A DNA stretch of 64,000 bases from Cichorium intybus (Eukaryota > Streptophyta > Magnoliopsida > Asterales > Asteraceae), in NCBI GenBank assembly GCA_023525715.1, contig CM042016.1:81389382-81453381 (forward strand). The letters are read 5' to 3'. The translations under genes were made by a program, and so were the position numbers. The notes under the pieces were generated by a model, which searched no databases, was not told the DNA's origin, and saw only the letters and a program-made list of their open reading frames with translations. Below are positions 21,448-33,039 of the stretch, one piece after another; the stretch's first letter is position 1; each line of letters opens with the position of its first letter.

Positions 21448-22655
21448 TGTTGGAATCCTAAGTCACGGGGACCACACACAAATTAATGGGAAACATTAGT
21501 TAGTGGATACCATCTTTTCATTATTGCAAGGAGCGTGATATGTTCCTAGATGGTGTATATATTGTCTAGCATTTCTTAGAAATAGGTAAGGCACAGAGAT
21601 ATGTATAAACTGTGAATCGGTTTTTGAGTGATATTTCCCGATTATTAATCAAAGAGAGTTTGGTTAATTGTGTTTATATATTTGTGGGTCTTGAATTGGT
21701 ATCAGAGCTAAGATCAGAAGGCTGTGAAATCAAATCCATACCTTTCATCATGTCGGATGGAGGAGTTGGAAGAAACGAGCAGCAGCGAGTGTTGCTCACT
21801 TAATCTAACGGTGGCGATGGCGGATCAAAAACCGAAGGGAGGTGGAGCGATGCCATACTTGTTCGATCGGTTGTCGCATGTGGTGGATCGGTTGTTGCCA
21901 GTAGTGGATCGGTTGTTGGCAGCGGTGGTTCGGTCGGGAACGCCGGTTACTCGAGTGGAGGCAGTGGCGGAAGATCGGTTGGTGGCGGCTGCAGATTGAA
22001 TTGAGAAGACGGAGGAGGCGGGAGGATCTCCGAAACCAAAAGAAAGAGAAGCGAGAAGAACATCATCGGGTTTTGTTTACCCGATCCAATGGTGGTGCTA
22101 GCCCGATCCAGTGGCGGCGGTGGTGGTTCGATCGGAGCCGGCGGTTCGAGAAGTGAAGGGGCCGGATGGAATACCGATCAGGAAAGAAGAAGTACCGAGA
22201 GGGTGAAGGAGGTTGACGGCGGAGATGGAGGTCAGGCGAGGGTTATGCTTGTCCGACCGAGTGGCGCCGGCGGTTCCAAAGGTGGAAGCGGCAGAAGAAA
22301 TCCGGAAGGGGGAAGGAACGATGAGGTCTCGTCGAAATGGAGAAGAAGCAGCAAGCCGGATGGGTTAAATGAAAAGGAATCCGGGTCGGGCGGGTCTGGC
22401 GGGTTCGGGTCAGGTGGATCCGGATCCGGAAGTGGATCTTGGTCCAAAAACAAGCCCAATTCCTTTAAAATAAGCCCAAAAATAATTCCAATTCGAATTC
22501 GGACTCAAATCGAAACCCGAAAAATGATCTTTCAAAAATCACGAAGACGTTTCTAGAAGGACTTAGAGATTCGGAGGTGATTGTTGGAATCCTAAGTCAC
22601 GGGGACCACACACAAATTAATGGGAAACATTAGTTAGTGGATACCATCTTTTCAT
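21448..22655 (+). mobile_element. small non-autonomous LTR element with truncated 3' LTR
   Basis: LTR-like start TGTTGGAATCCTAAGTCACG at 21448; initiator-tRNA primer site TTGGTATCAGAGC at 21696-21708; interior about 870 bp; purine-rich TCGGAGGTGA before a second TGTTGGAATCC at 22582. The two ends are identical over 74 bp, then diverge because the 3' LTR is cut at about 22655. The interior is G-rich and carries a 155-codon open frame at 22089-22556, low-complexity Gly/Ser (GSGGFGSGGSGSGSGS), with no pol. It resembles TRIM/LARD elements. Confidence 0.75.
22089..22556 (+). CDS. Gly/Ser-rich open frame of the small LTR element
   Basis: 155 codons. N-terminal VLARSSGGGGGSIGAGGS, a mid-region rich in Lys/Arg/Glu, GSGGSGGFGSGGSGSGSGSW near residues 110-130, then KNKPNSFKISPKIIPIRI and a basic end. 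I recognise no domain. It may be a truncated gag-like or purely incidental frame: an upstream frame of similar composition begins at 21751 with several stops between. The G-rich composition is sharply unlike the AT-rich surroundings. Confidence 0.3.
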   Translation: MVVLARSSGGGGGSIGAGGSRSEGAGWNTDQERRSTERVKEVDGGDGGQARVMLVRPSGAGGSKGGSGRRNPEGGRNDEVSSKWRRSSKPDGLNEKESGSGGSGGFGSGGSGSGSGSWSKNKPNSFKISPKIIPIRIRTQIETRKMIFQKSRRRF

Positions 22656-22818
22656 AGTAGAGAGTAGTTTTCTATTTTTTGTTGCCCTATGTTCGGTTCC
22701 TACTTCATAGTAGAGAGTAGTTTTCTATTCCCTTACAGGTAACATCTAATGACTTTGCTATCTTGGTTTTGTTGACAGGGATAACCATTGGTTTTGTTGA
22801 CAGGGATAACCATCGGTC
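22653..22818. repeat. two short direct repeats after the truncated LTR
   Basis: CATAGTAGAGAGTAGTTTTC occurs at about 22653 and 22706, and GTTTTGTTGACAGGGATAAC is tandemly duplicated at about 22767-22815. The following 22820-25330 shows no recognisable gene. Confidence 0.8.
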
Positions 22819-25339
22819 TAATATTCCCTTACAGATCTGCAGCTCGATTTCCTGCCCCTTTTTTCATGTAAACACAAACAAAAGTTGAATAACAATGTTA
22901 TTTGATTGCAGCTTATGTTCTTTGTTTATTTCTCATATATGTGTTTTTAGACTTTTCAAGTTCGACATTTTATCTTTTGATTTCCAAGGTGTGTGGTTAT
23001 CGTTTTTGATTTTCCATCTGAATTTGTTTGTTGATTTCCTGAAATCAACTACAAATGAGTCTTCTAGGAACCATTTTTCATTTAGTTAGAGTAGTTAAGC
23101 TTTCATATTTTTGAAATATTCATCTAACTCCATTATACTCTCTTGTTCTCAGATCCGGTAATCTTCTGTCAGAAGTGGTTCTCGGAATTGCTTCACAAGG
23201 TTATAAAAATTTCTGGCTTGATATTTAGAAAAGGATGAAGGTTTTATTTTATGTTCTCGGAATTGCTTCATGTGGTTTTCTCATCATCATTTTCAAAAAT
23301 GCTGCATTATTAGGTCTTTCTGTTTACTTATAATACCTCATTTCATGGAGTAGAATAATCTGAAACGTATTGGTGAATGGCTTTTAAAATCATTCTGATG
23401 CTTTTTCAAAAGTGACCCTTTACAGGATTATTCTGTGTGGAACATTTGGTAATTTCTATTTCGTAAAAATGCCTAACGGTCTTCTGAAATCTTCCCCTAA
23501 TCCTTTGAGAATGGATAAAACAAAGGAAAGTGTGATTTTTATCTTTAGTTAACATTTTGATTTTGATTTTTGGTTGCAGGCGGGTTGGGTTTTTAACACA
23601 AATGAACACAGCTTATGTGAATGAAGAGGCAAAATCATCTAGATTTAGTTTTTGATATAAGGCTTCTATTTTGATTTTGATTTTTTTGTCTATTCTTTTC
23701 TTAGATCTTCTTTTGGCCTGTTACTAATTTTTGGTTATTTATTCTGCTCAAAAGTGTGCAAAGCTCACCAAAAAGAACAATATTATCATCCTTTTTGGGA
23801 GATATAAAGTAAAAAAAACAATGTTTTGGCATGATGTAATAACAAATGTTTCACAAGATAGCCTTTCATTAATTTTGTGATACGATAAGAATTTTCCATT
23901 TATGTGTTGACTTATTTTGTATCAAGGCCATTCGTTGTTATTTCTTACACGACAAAAGGTTTTTTATATTTTTTTATTATAAGTAGGATGTTATAATTAA
24001 TGAAACAATGAATGTAGGACGTTATTTCTTCATTGTAAATACAAAATTGTAAATAGTATTTTGTATTTTTTTAACATTAGTTAACATTTTGATTTTGAAT
24101 TTTTTCATTGTAAATACATGATTGTGTGTGTTAAACCAAAATTGGTTCGAATGTTCAGCACTGATTAAAAACATAAGGATCACTTTTGGAATTAATAATT
24201 ATTAACTGTAGTTTCTTTTGATAATTAAAGTTGGTTTGTATTCTTTTAATAAATAAAGAACAACCTAATCTTTAGTTATTTATGTGGCATTGTAATAAAT
24301 TGCAAATGACAATTGGATGTGTATTAGCTTATAATATTTTCACATCAAATGAAAAAGATGACAATTGTGATCTTAAAACTGAAATTGTAAATGAAGTTGA
24401 CAATTAGCAAGTGAGATTGGAAAATCTAAAATTATTAAGTTTTGGTTTTTCTTTTAGCCATGTAACTCAAAAAGCATGAACTAACGGTAACCAAAGTTAT
24501 GGTTAACCTAAAAATCACCATAACTTATGAATTTGATTTCATCTAATTAATTAATAACTGTTCTAAAAGTTTTTTTTTTCTGCAAATATGTTTCAACTAA
24601 AACTTCTATCATTTTTGGCGTTTTCTTATTAGAACCAATTCAAAAACTAACGTAATTTATTTTTAATAATACAACATAGCAATACACTTATGTTTTTAAC
24701 ACAAAACAACATTTACTTATATTGTTAAACCAAAACAGAAACATATTTTTACTTTTAACTCAAGACAACATGGTAGTTATGTGTTTTTTTAACTAAAATA
24801 ACAACACACTTAATCGTCAAAAGAAAACTCTTAGTGGAAATAAAACTAATCGTTATTGTTTAGTTATGAAAATCAAGAAGATTACCGAATGGTCAAAACG
24901 AAAAAAAATACAAAATGTAAGGCTCCATTTAGTTACACAACTTTTAATCTTTTTCATATTTCAGTTTTTCAGAAAAATGAATGCGTTTTCATTTGTATTT
25001 TTCAATAGAAAATTTAGAATAAGTTTACTAAAAAATAATTGAGTTTTTATTTTTCATTTTAGAAAACAAGATGCGCTTTCATTGATTATTATTTTTCAGT
25101 TTTTGTTATTTCAAATGATACAATATCTAACGTATTTGAACAAAATACTTATATTTTTACATCAAAACAAAGTACTTTTATTTTTAACCTAAAATAACAA
25201 TATACTTAGATTTTAACCCCAAACAACATAAGAATATTGTTTTTAACAAACAACATACTTTTGTTTTATCCCCAAATAGAATACATTTATAATTGATCTA
25301 AAACAACATACTTCTATTTTTTTTTTAACCAAAACTGAT

Positions 25340-25460
25340 AACAACATATTTTGATCTTTTAGCAAATCACCAAAGTGCTTTTATTTTTAATAAAAACGTA
25401 CATTAACATATTTTGATCTTTTAGCAAATCACCAAAGTGCTTTTATTTTTAATAAAAACC
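25340..25460. repeat. tandem ~55-60-bp duplication and ACAACATACTT-like array
   Basis: TTTTGATCTTTTAGCAAATC followed by ACCAAAGTGCTTTTATTTTT occurs twice in tandem. It sits in a longer decayed series (24660-25530) of CAACATACTTTTATTTTTAAC-like phrases leading into Helitron end K. Confidence 0.8.
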
Positions 25461-25599
25461 TACAATGTACTGCTATTTTAAATCCAAAACAACATATATT
25501 TATTTTTAAACCAAAACTAGGATGTACTTTCCTTTTGACCAAAAATGCCCCATAAAAAAACTAATCCTCACATGAAAATTATTCATCGAAACGAACTAT

Positions 25600-25632
25600 T
25601 TTTCGCCGCAGCATCGCGCGGGTACACAGCTA

Positions 25633-25633
<1 letters not shown>
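25600..25633 (+). mobile_element. Helitron K, 3' terminus
   Basis: CGCCGCAGCATCGCGCGGGT hairpin, ACACAG, CTAG, then T and a TA microsatellite. Same family as I and J; body to the left. Confidence 0.74.

Positions 25634-25667
<34 letters not shown>
25634..25667. repeat. (TA)n microsatellite
   Basis: TA run directly after Helitron K. Confidence 0.95.
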
Positions 25668-25671
<4 letters not shown>

Positions 25672-25932
25672 TGGGATCCGGCACTACTAGAGAAAAGGCA
25701 TGTCAGTCATTAAAGGATATAGATGACTGACAAAATGTCTGTCATTAAAAGCTCGGTCATAAATAAAAGATGACAGACATTTGTCTGTCATAAATTTATG
25801 ACATACACTTATGACAAACAAGTATGACATACAATTAGACACATATTTACGACCGATCATTTGTAAGTCGTAAATTTTTTTGAATTTTTAAAAAAATTAT
25901 TGCGACTCTTTGTATCTCAAGATTTTACGTTT

Positions 25933-25938
<6 letters not shown>

Positions 25939-26029
<91 letters not shown>
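25939..26029. repeat. (TA)n microsatellite inside CACTA F
   Basis: Continuous TA dinucleotides. Confidence 0.97.
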
Positions 26030-26031
<2 letters not shown>

Positions 26032-26362
26032 TTCTAAACATACTAATATTTAAATAAATCACATTAAATTTCGCATAACCAAAATATATCATACATACAA
26101 AAAAATCCATTACAAAAAGAGTATAACTTGTCCATTACATAATAATGATCAATCAAAATTAAAAGACGGGTAAGATTCATCTTCCATGTCCACAAGTTTG
26201 TTTACTTCAACACCAAGATTCTTCTCTTTGCTGTGGGTTTTACATGAAAAGAAAGCTTCTCGACCACTAACCATTTCTACAAAAAAAGAAGAAAAAAACC
26301 CAAATTTCACAAATAATAAACAACAAGTTAACATGTTGAAAACAAGTTAATAATGAACCATG

Positions 26363-26493
<131 letters not shown>

Positions 26494-26719
26494 CAGATCA
26501 ATTTAGAAATAAATACACACCTTGAGCCTTTAAAAGATAACATATGACTAAAACTAGTTACCTCCATGAAACCACCTATTTTTTCCCACACTCATCATGA
26601 TATCCTTTGAAAATATAAAAGTATTTTATATAATTCAACAACTTGAATTTGTTTTATATAAGTAATTAAAAGGACAAATTTTCCAACATCCAATCATAAC
26701 ATAGAAAAGTTAATTTTAC

Positions 26720-26824
26720 CCCAGGACTTAAACCGTATGTCAAGAATATATCATCGGGATCAGCAGGGAAACCATCACATGCTTTGATACAAGCAGCTAT
26801 TGTATCACACAATCCCTCAATACG
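26720..26824 (-). pseudogene. captured alanine aminotransferase exon
   Basis: One exon flanked by splice-like TTAG acceptor and GTAAAA donor on the minus strand. It reads GLCDTIAACIKACDGF then PADPDDIFLTYGLSPG, matching the conserved RDxIAxGIExRDGFPADPDDIFLTDGASPxV block of plant alanine/glyoxylate aminotransferases (PLP fold type I). Key family Asp/Ala are changed (TDGAS is TYGLS). Neighbouring exons are not recognisable, so this is a lone exon carried by CACTA F. Confidence 0.75.
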
Positions 26825-27259
26825 CTAATGTCAATAAAAATATGTAAACATGCTATTTCATTTTCAGGTTAAAATTTATTATTTATGTGCAGAAATTAAG
26901 TTACCCGACTAGGACTAGGACATGCATTCCATCCAAGATTATTCATGTTCATGGTATAGAATCTGCATTAGAATAAAATTCTCCATCATAACCATACTTC
27001 AGACCCCTGTCAAAAAATAAAATTCAATAAAAACCAAAACTAAGTGGACGTTTATATCCAGATACAGAAGTGGTCCCTACCCTTGAACTTCACCAATTTC
27101 AGAATGTTAAACATAGATGAGACAATACCTGCGAAATCAAACAAATCTAATTTGAATTAGGATTCATATAGAACGTATGTACCAAGACGTAATCTTTACC
27201 AGAATCTTGGTGCTTCTTATGCAGTTATATTAGGCGCTCGTGCACTGCTTAATATGAAT

Positions 27260-27365
27260 TTGAAACAAATCTCAAGTGCAGTAAAGATCAAGAGTCGGCT
27301 TTAATATGAATTTAAGACAATACCTGCGAAATCAAACAAATCTCAAGTGCAGTAAAGATCAAGAT
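27260..27365. repeat. short direct repeats inside CACTA F
   Basis: AAATCTCAAGTGCAGTAAAG occurs at about 27267 and 27337; GACAATACCTGCGAAATCAA at about 27121 and 27317. Confidence 0.75.
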
Positions 27366-28514
27366 TGCTCGTACCATAAAGGATAAAGAGTTATTCTCAG
27401 ACAATAATATGAATTTGAAACTTAAAGTCAATAGTCGGCTTTATGAAACTGATATCGAAATCATTTTGTATTTGATTTTGCTCGTGCCCTCATTGGAAGT
27501 TTGTAATCACTCCGATTATGTTCGTATTTGATTTTGCTAGTGCCCTAAATGAAAAGTAAATGAACGATGTTTGTGATCGCCTGATTGAGAAATTGATTTT
27601 GCGACTTACCAACTTGGGGCGATACAGACTTCAATTGACGTTTATGGTCGCACACCCACATGGCCACCTCTGGCTGTGTTGAAGGAGGAGAAGGTCGAGG
27701 GCTGTAAGGAAGGGAGAGGAGGCAACCATCGTTACTGTGGTAGCGAAGGCACCGCATTTGAGAAAAAGGACAGAAAGGGGGAGGCGTAAGGGTTGTGGTG
27801 GAGAGAAATTTTTGGGTTCGGTAGAGAGAAAAAACAAAGACGATCTAGGGTTATTTTGGATGGGGTGAACAATAATAAGTGGGAATCACAGTGGTTTCAA
27901 AATTTTTGGCGAATGCGAGAGAATGAACTGGTTTCAAAAAATTTCAGGAATACCAGAGGGGAAAACAGACGCGCGTTTTTTTTAATAAAATATGACGTTT
28001 TTTTTACGACTTACATTTTTGTTAGTCATAGATTTTAAAAATTTTACAAAAGATGACATACTTTTAATGACCGACGCTTTTGTGTGTCATAAAAAGATGT
28101 ATGTCATTGTTCGTAAGTCATGAAAAGTCATTTTTCTAGTAGTGTGGTAAGAAGTGAATTTTTGGTTGGAAGGTAAGAAGTTTTTTATTTACATATTTTT
28201 TCGGCGAAACAAGAAAATGAATCAATAGATGATGCAAAAATAACATGATTCACAAAAAAGAAAAATTCTCGAAAAAACAACTTGATGATTCATTTTTACG
28301 ATGATTTTGTTGTTATTCACTAAAATTGTCCGTAACGTGAATAAAAACTTGATTTACTAAAAAATCATTCATCAATAAGTTGTTTTAGGAATTTTTTTTC
28401 AATGAATCATGCTATTTTTTATTCATCTAGTGATTCATTTTGGTGATTCGTCAAAAAACCAAGTAAAGAAAAAAGTTCTTACCTTCTTACATTAATTTTA
28501 CTTCTTATTTGATC

Positions 28515-28516
<2 letters not shown>

Positions 28517-28573
<57 letters not shown>
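28517..28573. repeat. (TA)n microsatellite, target of element B
   Basis: TA run ending at LTR1 of element B; it resumes at 36466 beyond LTR2, so B inserted into a TA tract. Confidence 0.95.
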
Positions 28574-28578
<5 letters not shown>

Positions 28579-28933
28579 GATTAGGTGTCTAAGCCATGAC
28601 TAATAATTAGTATTTACCTAATTAATAGTAGCATAGTCCATTTGGGTTGCCCTCATAGCTGGAGGTTTGGTAGAAAGTTCGGTAGAAAGAAAGATTGATT
28701 TATTATCTGATTAATAAATCAATAGAAATTAAATATATGGTTTATTAAAATATTAAAGTGATAATATATTAATTAGAAATTATATTAATTAATTAGAAAT
28801 TAATCTAGAATTAATTGGAATTAATTTGGTGATTAAATTAATTAATTAAAGGTGCAGGGACTGAAATTGTAATTACTCAATAGTTGAGTGAGTGACAATT
28901 TTGGCAGGCCAAAAGCTAGCGAAAATTATATAT

Positions 28934-29027
<94 letters not shown>

Positions 29028-29423
29028 GATTTTAAGATGTAGATAAATAAGAGTTTGAGTTGTAAGATAAAGACTTATGTTATTTGAATTCAAAAAGGTT
29101 TATCTCTAACGCTGATCTGGTTATCTGCTGAAGGCTATAAATAGGGAGCCTCTGACCCTCATTTGTCTGCGCCGTTTTCTCACTGAATCTCTCTAGAATT
29201 TTCGATCTCCTGCTCCCTGGGTGTGACTGCATTTGAGGCAAGATAATTTTGTTGCTTCGCTTCCAAGAAACGCTAAAATGTTAGTTTTTCTATTTTCTTT
29301 CTTTTAGTTTATTTTTCTGGGCCTTTAGGATTTTGTTATATGTTTAATTAGAAGAAAACTTAGATCCTCATAGGTTGCATGTGAACTTAGGTTATTTAGT
29401 TCATAGTTGCAGAAAACCTTTCA
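28574..29423 (+). repeat. LTR1 (5') of element B
   Basis: 850 bp. Starts TATTGGATTAGGTGTC, a G-to-A change of the terminal TG, and ends CTTTCA. It contains a TA expansion at 28936-29025 absent from LTR2. TATA-box candidate GGCTATAAATAGGG near 29132-29145. Confidence 0.9.
28936..29025. repeat. (TA)n expansion inside LTR1 of B
   Basis: LTR2 has only GGATATATATATT at this place, so about 75-80 bp of TA was gained after insertion. Confidence 0.95.
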
Positions 29424-29424
29424 G

Positions 29425-29436
29425 TGGTATCAGAGC
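29425..29436 (+). other. primer-binding site of element B
   Basis: TGGTATCAGAGC one base after LTR1, initiator tRNA-Met type, as in A. Confidence 0.9.
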
Positions 29437-30345
29437 TTTTTGGTCGTTTTTCTTGTTAAACTGTTATAATTGTTATCCTTAAAATTAGGGTTTAAAGCCT
29501 TTAAACCCTAATGTGGCCAAATCGAAATTAGGGTTAGGGTTTTGAAAACCCTACCCCTCCCCTCCTAGTTGGCGGTTTCTATTAGGGTTTTTTTAGAAGG
29601 TATTCTATTTTTGGTAACTTTAATTTGATTAATTAAATGGATAACCTTAAGCCCATTTTTTTGAAATCGAAAATTAGGGGGTTTAAGATAGGTTTAAATT
29701 AATTTGATTAATTTGGTAAAACCTATCTATATTTGAATTAATTTAATTAATTGGTAATTAAAACATAATTCAAGGATTTAATTTAATTTAATTTAATTGT
29801 TTTAAATTGGCGAAAAATTATTAAAAGATAAATCCTAAAATATTTTAAAAGGTTTAAAATATCAAATTTAATTAATTCAATTAATTGGTTAATTAAAAGA
29901 TAATTAAATCGATTTTTAAAGGTTTAATTTAATTTTAAATTTAATAGTTTAAATTTCAATAAATTAAAAGATAAACCAAAAACATTTTAAAAGGTTTAAA
30001 ATTCATCTTATATATATATTATAATTAAAAGTTAATATTATATGTATAAGATTTAATGGTTAGTCAAATCAATAGGCCTCATTCACGAAGCTGGTCTATA
30101 AAGTGGGTATAAGGAGACTGCCTATAAAATGGCGGTCTAATGGGTGAACACTCTCACCCACCGCTCGCCTGATCAGTGGAGGGTCGTTAGCCGAACGGGT
30201 TTGATAGGACCGCCTAATCTCATTAAAAGTATAATGATATTATTCAAAGTACTAGAACAATTTAATAAAACCCCAAATCTAGTTACTTTAGGAAAAATGT
30301 GAATTGGTGCTAATCCATGAAATTGCACATTGCACTTTATGAAAC

Positions 30346-30381
30346 ATTGGTGGAGCGTGTGTGGTTTACCAGCACGCCAAT
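30346..30381 (+). promoter_or_regulatory. hairpin motif copy B1 in leader
   Basis: Arms ATTGGT and GCCAAT (inner T-G wobble) around the 24-nt core, here with ACCAGCAC at its end. Same position in the leader as A1. Confidence 0.75.
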
Positions 30382-30426
30382 TGGGGTTCATAAAGAGTTG
30401 TAATGGGTTTCTCGGGTGTTATCATT

Positions 30427-30462
30427 ATTGATGGAGCATGTGTGGTTTACCGGCACATCAAT
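30427..30462 (+). promoter_or_regulatory. hairpin motif copy B2 in leader
   Basis: Arms ATTGAT and ATCAAT pair perfectly around the same core; position equivalent to A2, but arm sequence differs on both sides. Confidence 0.77.
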
Positions 30463-30520
30463 TAGAGATGGTAACTGATCCCGAGAGTTCCAAGCTAATT
30501 TGCATGGTTATCCACACCCG

Positions 30521-30551
30521 GTTTGTGATCCTCGGTATCCCAGTCACAAAC
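30521..30551 (+). promoter_or_regulatory. conserved 8-bp stem-loop in leader of B
   Basis: GTTTGTGA / TCACAAAC stem with a 15-nt loop, identical in the stem to 9298-9328. Confidence 0.75.
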
Positions 30552-30840
30552 AGTGGGGCACATCCGAGATTAAACATGCTATTGAACAGTTCAATAAAAG
30601 TCAAAAGAAACTAGGAATTCCATTTTAATAAGATTATCTTTCCGCGGTGGAATTGGCTGAATCGTCATTCGCCTACCTTATAAAATTTACAATATTGATT
30701 ACGGCATCCCTCTTCGAGATTGTAAATTGTTATTGTAGGATCCTAGCCTTATAATTATTATTGGGTTATTATAAGGATTATTATATATATATCTAATTAA
30801 AACTGCCTTCTTTTATAGATATCTTCTGCTGATCAATCCG

Positions 30841-30857
30841 CCCCCCCCCCCCCCCCC
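30841..30857. repeat. poly-C run
   Basis: Seventeen consecutive C just upstream of the gag region of B; an unusual homopolymer in AT-rich DNA. Confidence 0.95.
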
Positions 30858-30865
30858 ACTCTAAC

Positions 30866-31684
30866 TCCAATGTTACCTCTATCTTGTCATTCTGTTCCAA
30901 AGTTACGTTGGACAGTACCAACTACAATGACTGAATCCGTAACATCAAGATGGCTCTAAGGTTTGACCATAAAAAGTATGTTCTGGAAACCGAGCTTGTT
31001 GAAATTGATCCCGATACTGCTACTCCCGAAGAAATCGCCCAATACACAAAACATTCTGATGATGCAACCAAAGTGGCTTGCATCATGATAGCTACTATGA
31101 ACCCAGAATTGCAGAGAATTTATGAAGACTACTGGCCCTACGAGATGCACAAAGAGCTCGCGGAAAAGTTCAGCAAGCAGGAGCGCATCGAGAGCCGCGA
31201 GGTGGTCAAAGCCTTCACCAATAGGAAGCCTAGAGATGGAGAGTCCATCTGCAGCCACGTGCAAAGGATGCAAGGATACGTGCAAAGGATGCCAGTCCAT
31301 GAGGATTTAGCCGTAGAAATAGTGCTGAATTCCTTACCTAGTTCATATGATCAGTTCACACTGGCGTATCATTTGAACAACTCTCAGGCCACTCTGGCCG
31401 AGTTGCATCGCATGCTTCGTACTGCTGAAGACGGGATGAAGGGTAAAAGTGTACCCTCAGTTAGCCAACCCGTCTTGGCAATTGGTGGTGGAAAGGGGAA
31501 GAAGAAAAGGACCCTCCCAATCAGAATTGGAGGGAAAAGGTCCATGTTGGGTCATCCAGTAGTGGCTCGAGACCCAAGGCTTCTGGCGTTCCTCACAATG
31601 CCAACCCCAAGGAAGCTGATTGCTTCTACTACAAGGAAAAGGGCCATTGGAAGAGAAGCTGCCCGCGATACTTGCAAGATTTGA
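30866..31684 (+). pseudogene. gag: copia gag of element B, broken
   Basis: Capsid-type gag. Homology starts upstream of the Met at 30950: about 30890-30955 reads KVTLDSTNYND then a TGA where the family has Trp, then IRNIKMALRF. Next come CIMIATMNPELQRIYED, LAEKFSKQ, GESICSHVQRMQGYVQRM and LNSLPSSYDQFTLAY, in family order. After GGGKGKKKR (about 31500) the meaningful frame shifts by one, and the knuckle is read in the other frame as DCFYYKEKGHWKRSC, with Tyr in place of the second Cys. Larger and distantly similar to the gag of A. Confidence 0.85.
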
Positions 31685-32196
31685 AAGATGGCAAAGTGAA
31701 GCCGTCTTCAGCAGGTATATTTACTATCTCTAAAAACTCACCATCTTCCAGTTCTTGGGTCCTTGATACAGGATGTGGTTTTCATATTTGTTCTGATTTA
31801 CAGGGCCTAAAGGAAAGCAGGGAGGTGGAGCACGGTAGATTGAACCTGATCATGGGAAACAAGAGATCGTCTCCTGTCACCAAGATCGAAATCTATAGTT
31901 TAGTGCTTAGTAGTGGTGTTTGTTTAGAACTTTTAAATTGTTGCTATTCGCCAGAAATGGCAAGAGACATTATTTCCTTTCATGCATTGTTTAGACAAGG
32001 TTTCCAGTTTTCTTTTGATAATATAAATGGTTCTATTTCTATTTTTACTGCTTTACCTTGTGATGGTGTGTATGAAACGGTTCAATGTGTTGACAATTTA
32101 GGACATAATGTAAATTATATTGATTCTTCTAGTGGTGTAGAAAAGGCATGCTTGTGGCACTGTCGTCTTGGGCACATTAACAAGAAACGCATCGCT
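31620..32196 (+). pseudogene. pol: copia protease and GAG-pre-integrase of element B
   Basis: After the knuckle, WVLDTGCGFHICSDL carries the protease active site D-T-G. LWHCRLGHINKKRIA is the GAG-pre-integrase HxRLGH signature. The frame stops at 32197 (TAA where the family usually has Gln, consistent with a C-to-T change). Frame is open otherwise over 175 codons. Confidence 0.87.
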
Positions 32197-32214
32197 TAAC
32201 TCCAAAAGGATGGA

Positions 32215-33020
32215 ATGTTGGAATCATTCGACCTCAAATCGGATGATGTATGCGAATCTTGTCTTTCGGGCAAGATGACTAAGTCACCATTCAAAGGGTC
32301 CTTTGAAAGAGGTGAAGGTCTGTTGGACATCATACACACAGATGGGTGTGGTCCCTTCAGATCAACCACTAAAGATAGCACACAGTTCTATGTGACCTTC
32401 ATTGACGATTATAGTAGATACGAGTATATCTACTTAATCAAGCACAAGTCAGACACCTTTGAAAAGTTCAAGGAATTCAAAAATGAAGTTTAGAATCAAT
32501 TGGGCAGGAAGATCAAGATGCTCAGGTCCGACAGAGGCAGAGAGTATCTTAGTATCGAGTTCCTAGACTATCTAAAGGAATGTGGAATAGTTTCACAGTT
32601 ATCGCCTCCTCGGACACCATAGTTGAACGGTGTAGCCGAAAGACGTAACCGAACCCTATTAGATATGGTTCGTTCCATGATGAGTCGAGCTTCACTTCCA
32701 ATCCACTTCTGGGGATATGCCTTAGAGACTGCCGCCCACATCCTCAATCTTGTCCCAACTAAGAAGGTCGCTAAAACACCTCATGAGATGTGGACGGGGA
32801 AAGTTCCCTCGTTAGCACATATCAAAGTCTGGGGTTGTGAGGCTTTCGTTAGACGAGAGACTCACGACAAACTCACAGAGAGAAGCGAGAGGTGTATCTT
32901 CATTGGGTACCCCAAACAGTCTTTTAGATACTTGTTCTACAGACCAAGCGAGGACGTGGTCTTTGTAGCTAGACGAGGAGTCTTTCGAGAGAGAGAGAAC
33001 TCATATTCAAAGAGGACAGT
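32215..33020 (+). pseudogene. pol: copia integrase of element B
   Basis: CESCLSGKMTKSPF is the HHCC-side cysteine pair; DIIHTDGCGPF and YVTFIDDYSRYEYIYLIKHK are the first catalytic Asp region; LRSDRGREYLS holds the second Asp; NGVAERRNRTLLDMVRSMM the catalytic Glu. HIKVWGCEAFVRR and ERCIFIGYP follow as in the copia integrase C-terminus. Stops at 32491 and 32620 break the core. A GAGAGAGAGAGA stretch at about 32988-32998 is where the reading frame changes, probably by slippage. Confidence 0.88.
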
Positions 33021-33039
33021 GGGGGTACCATTGATCTTG

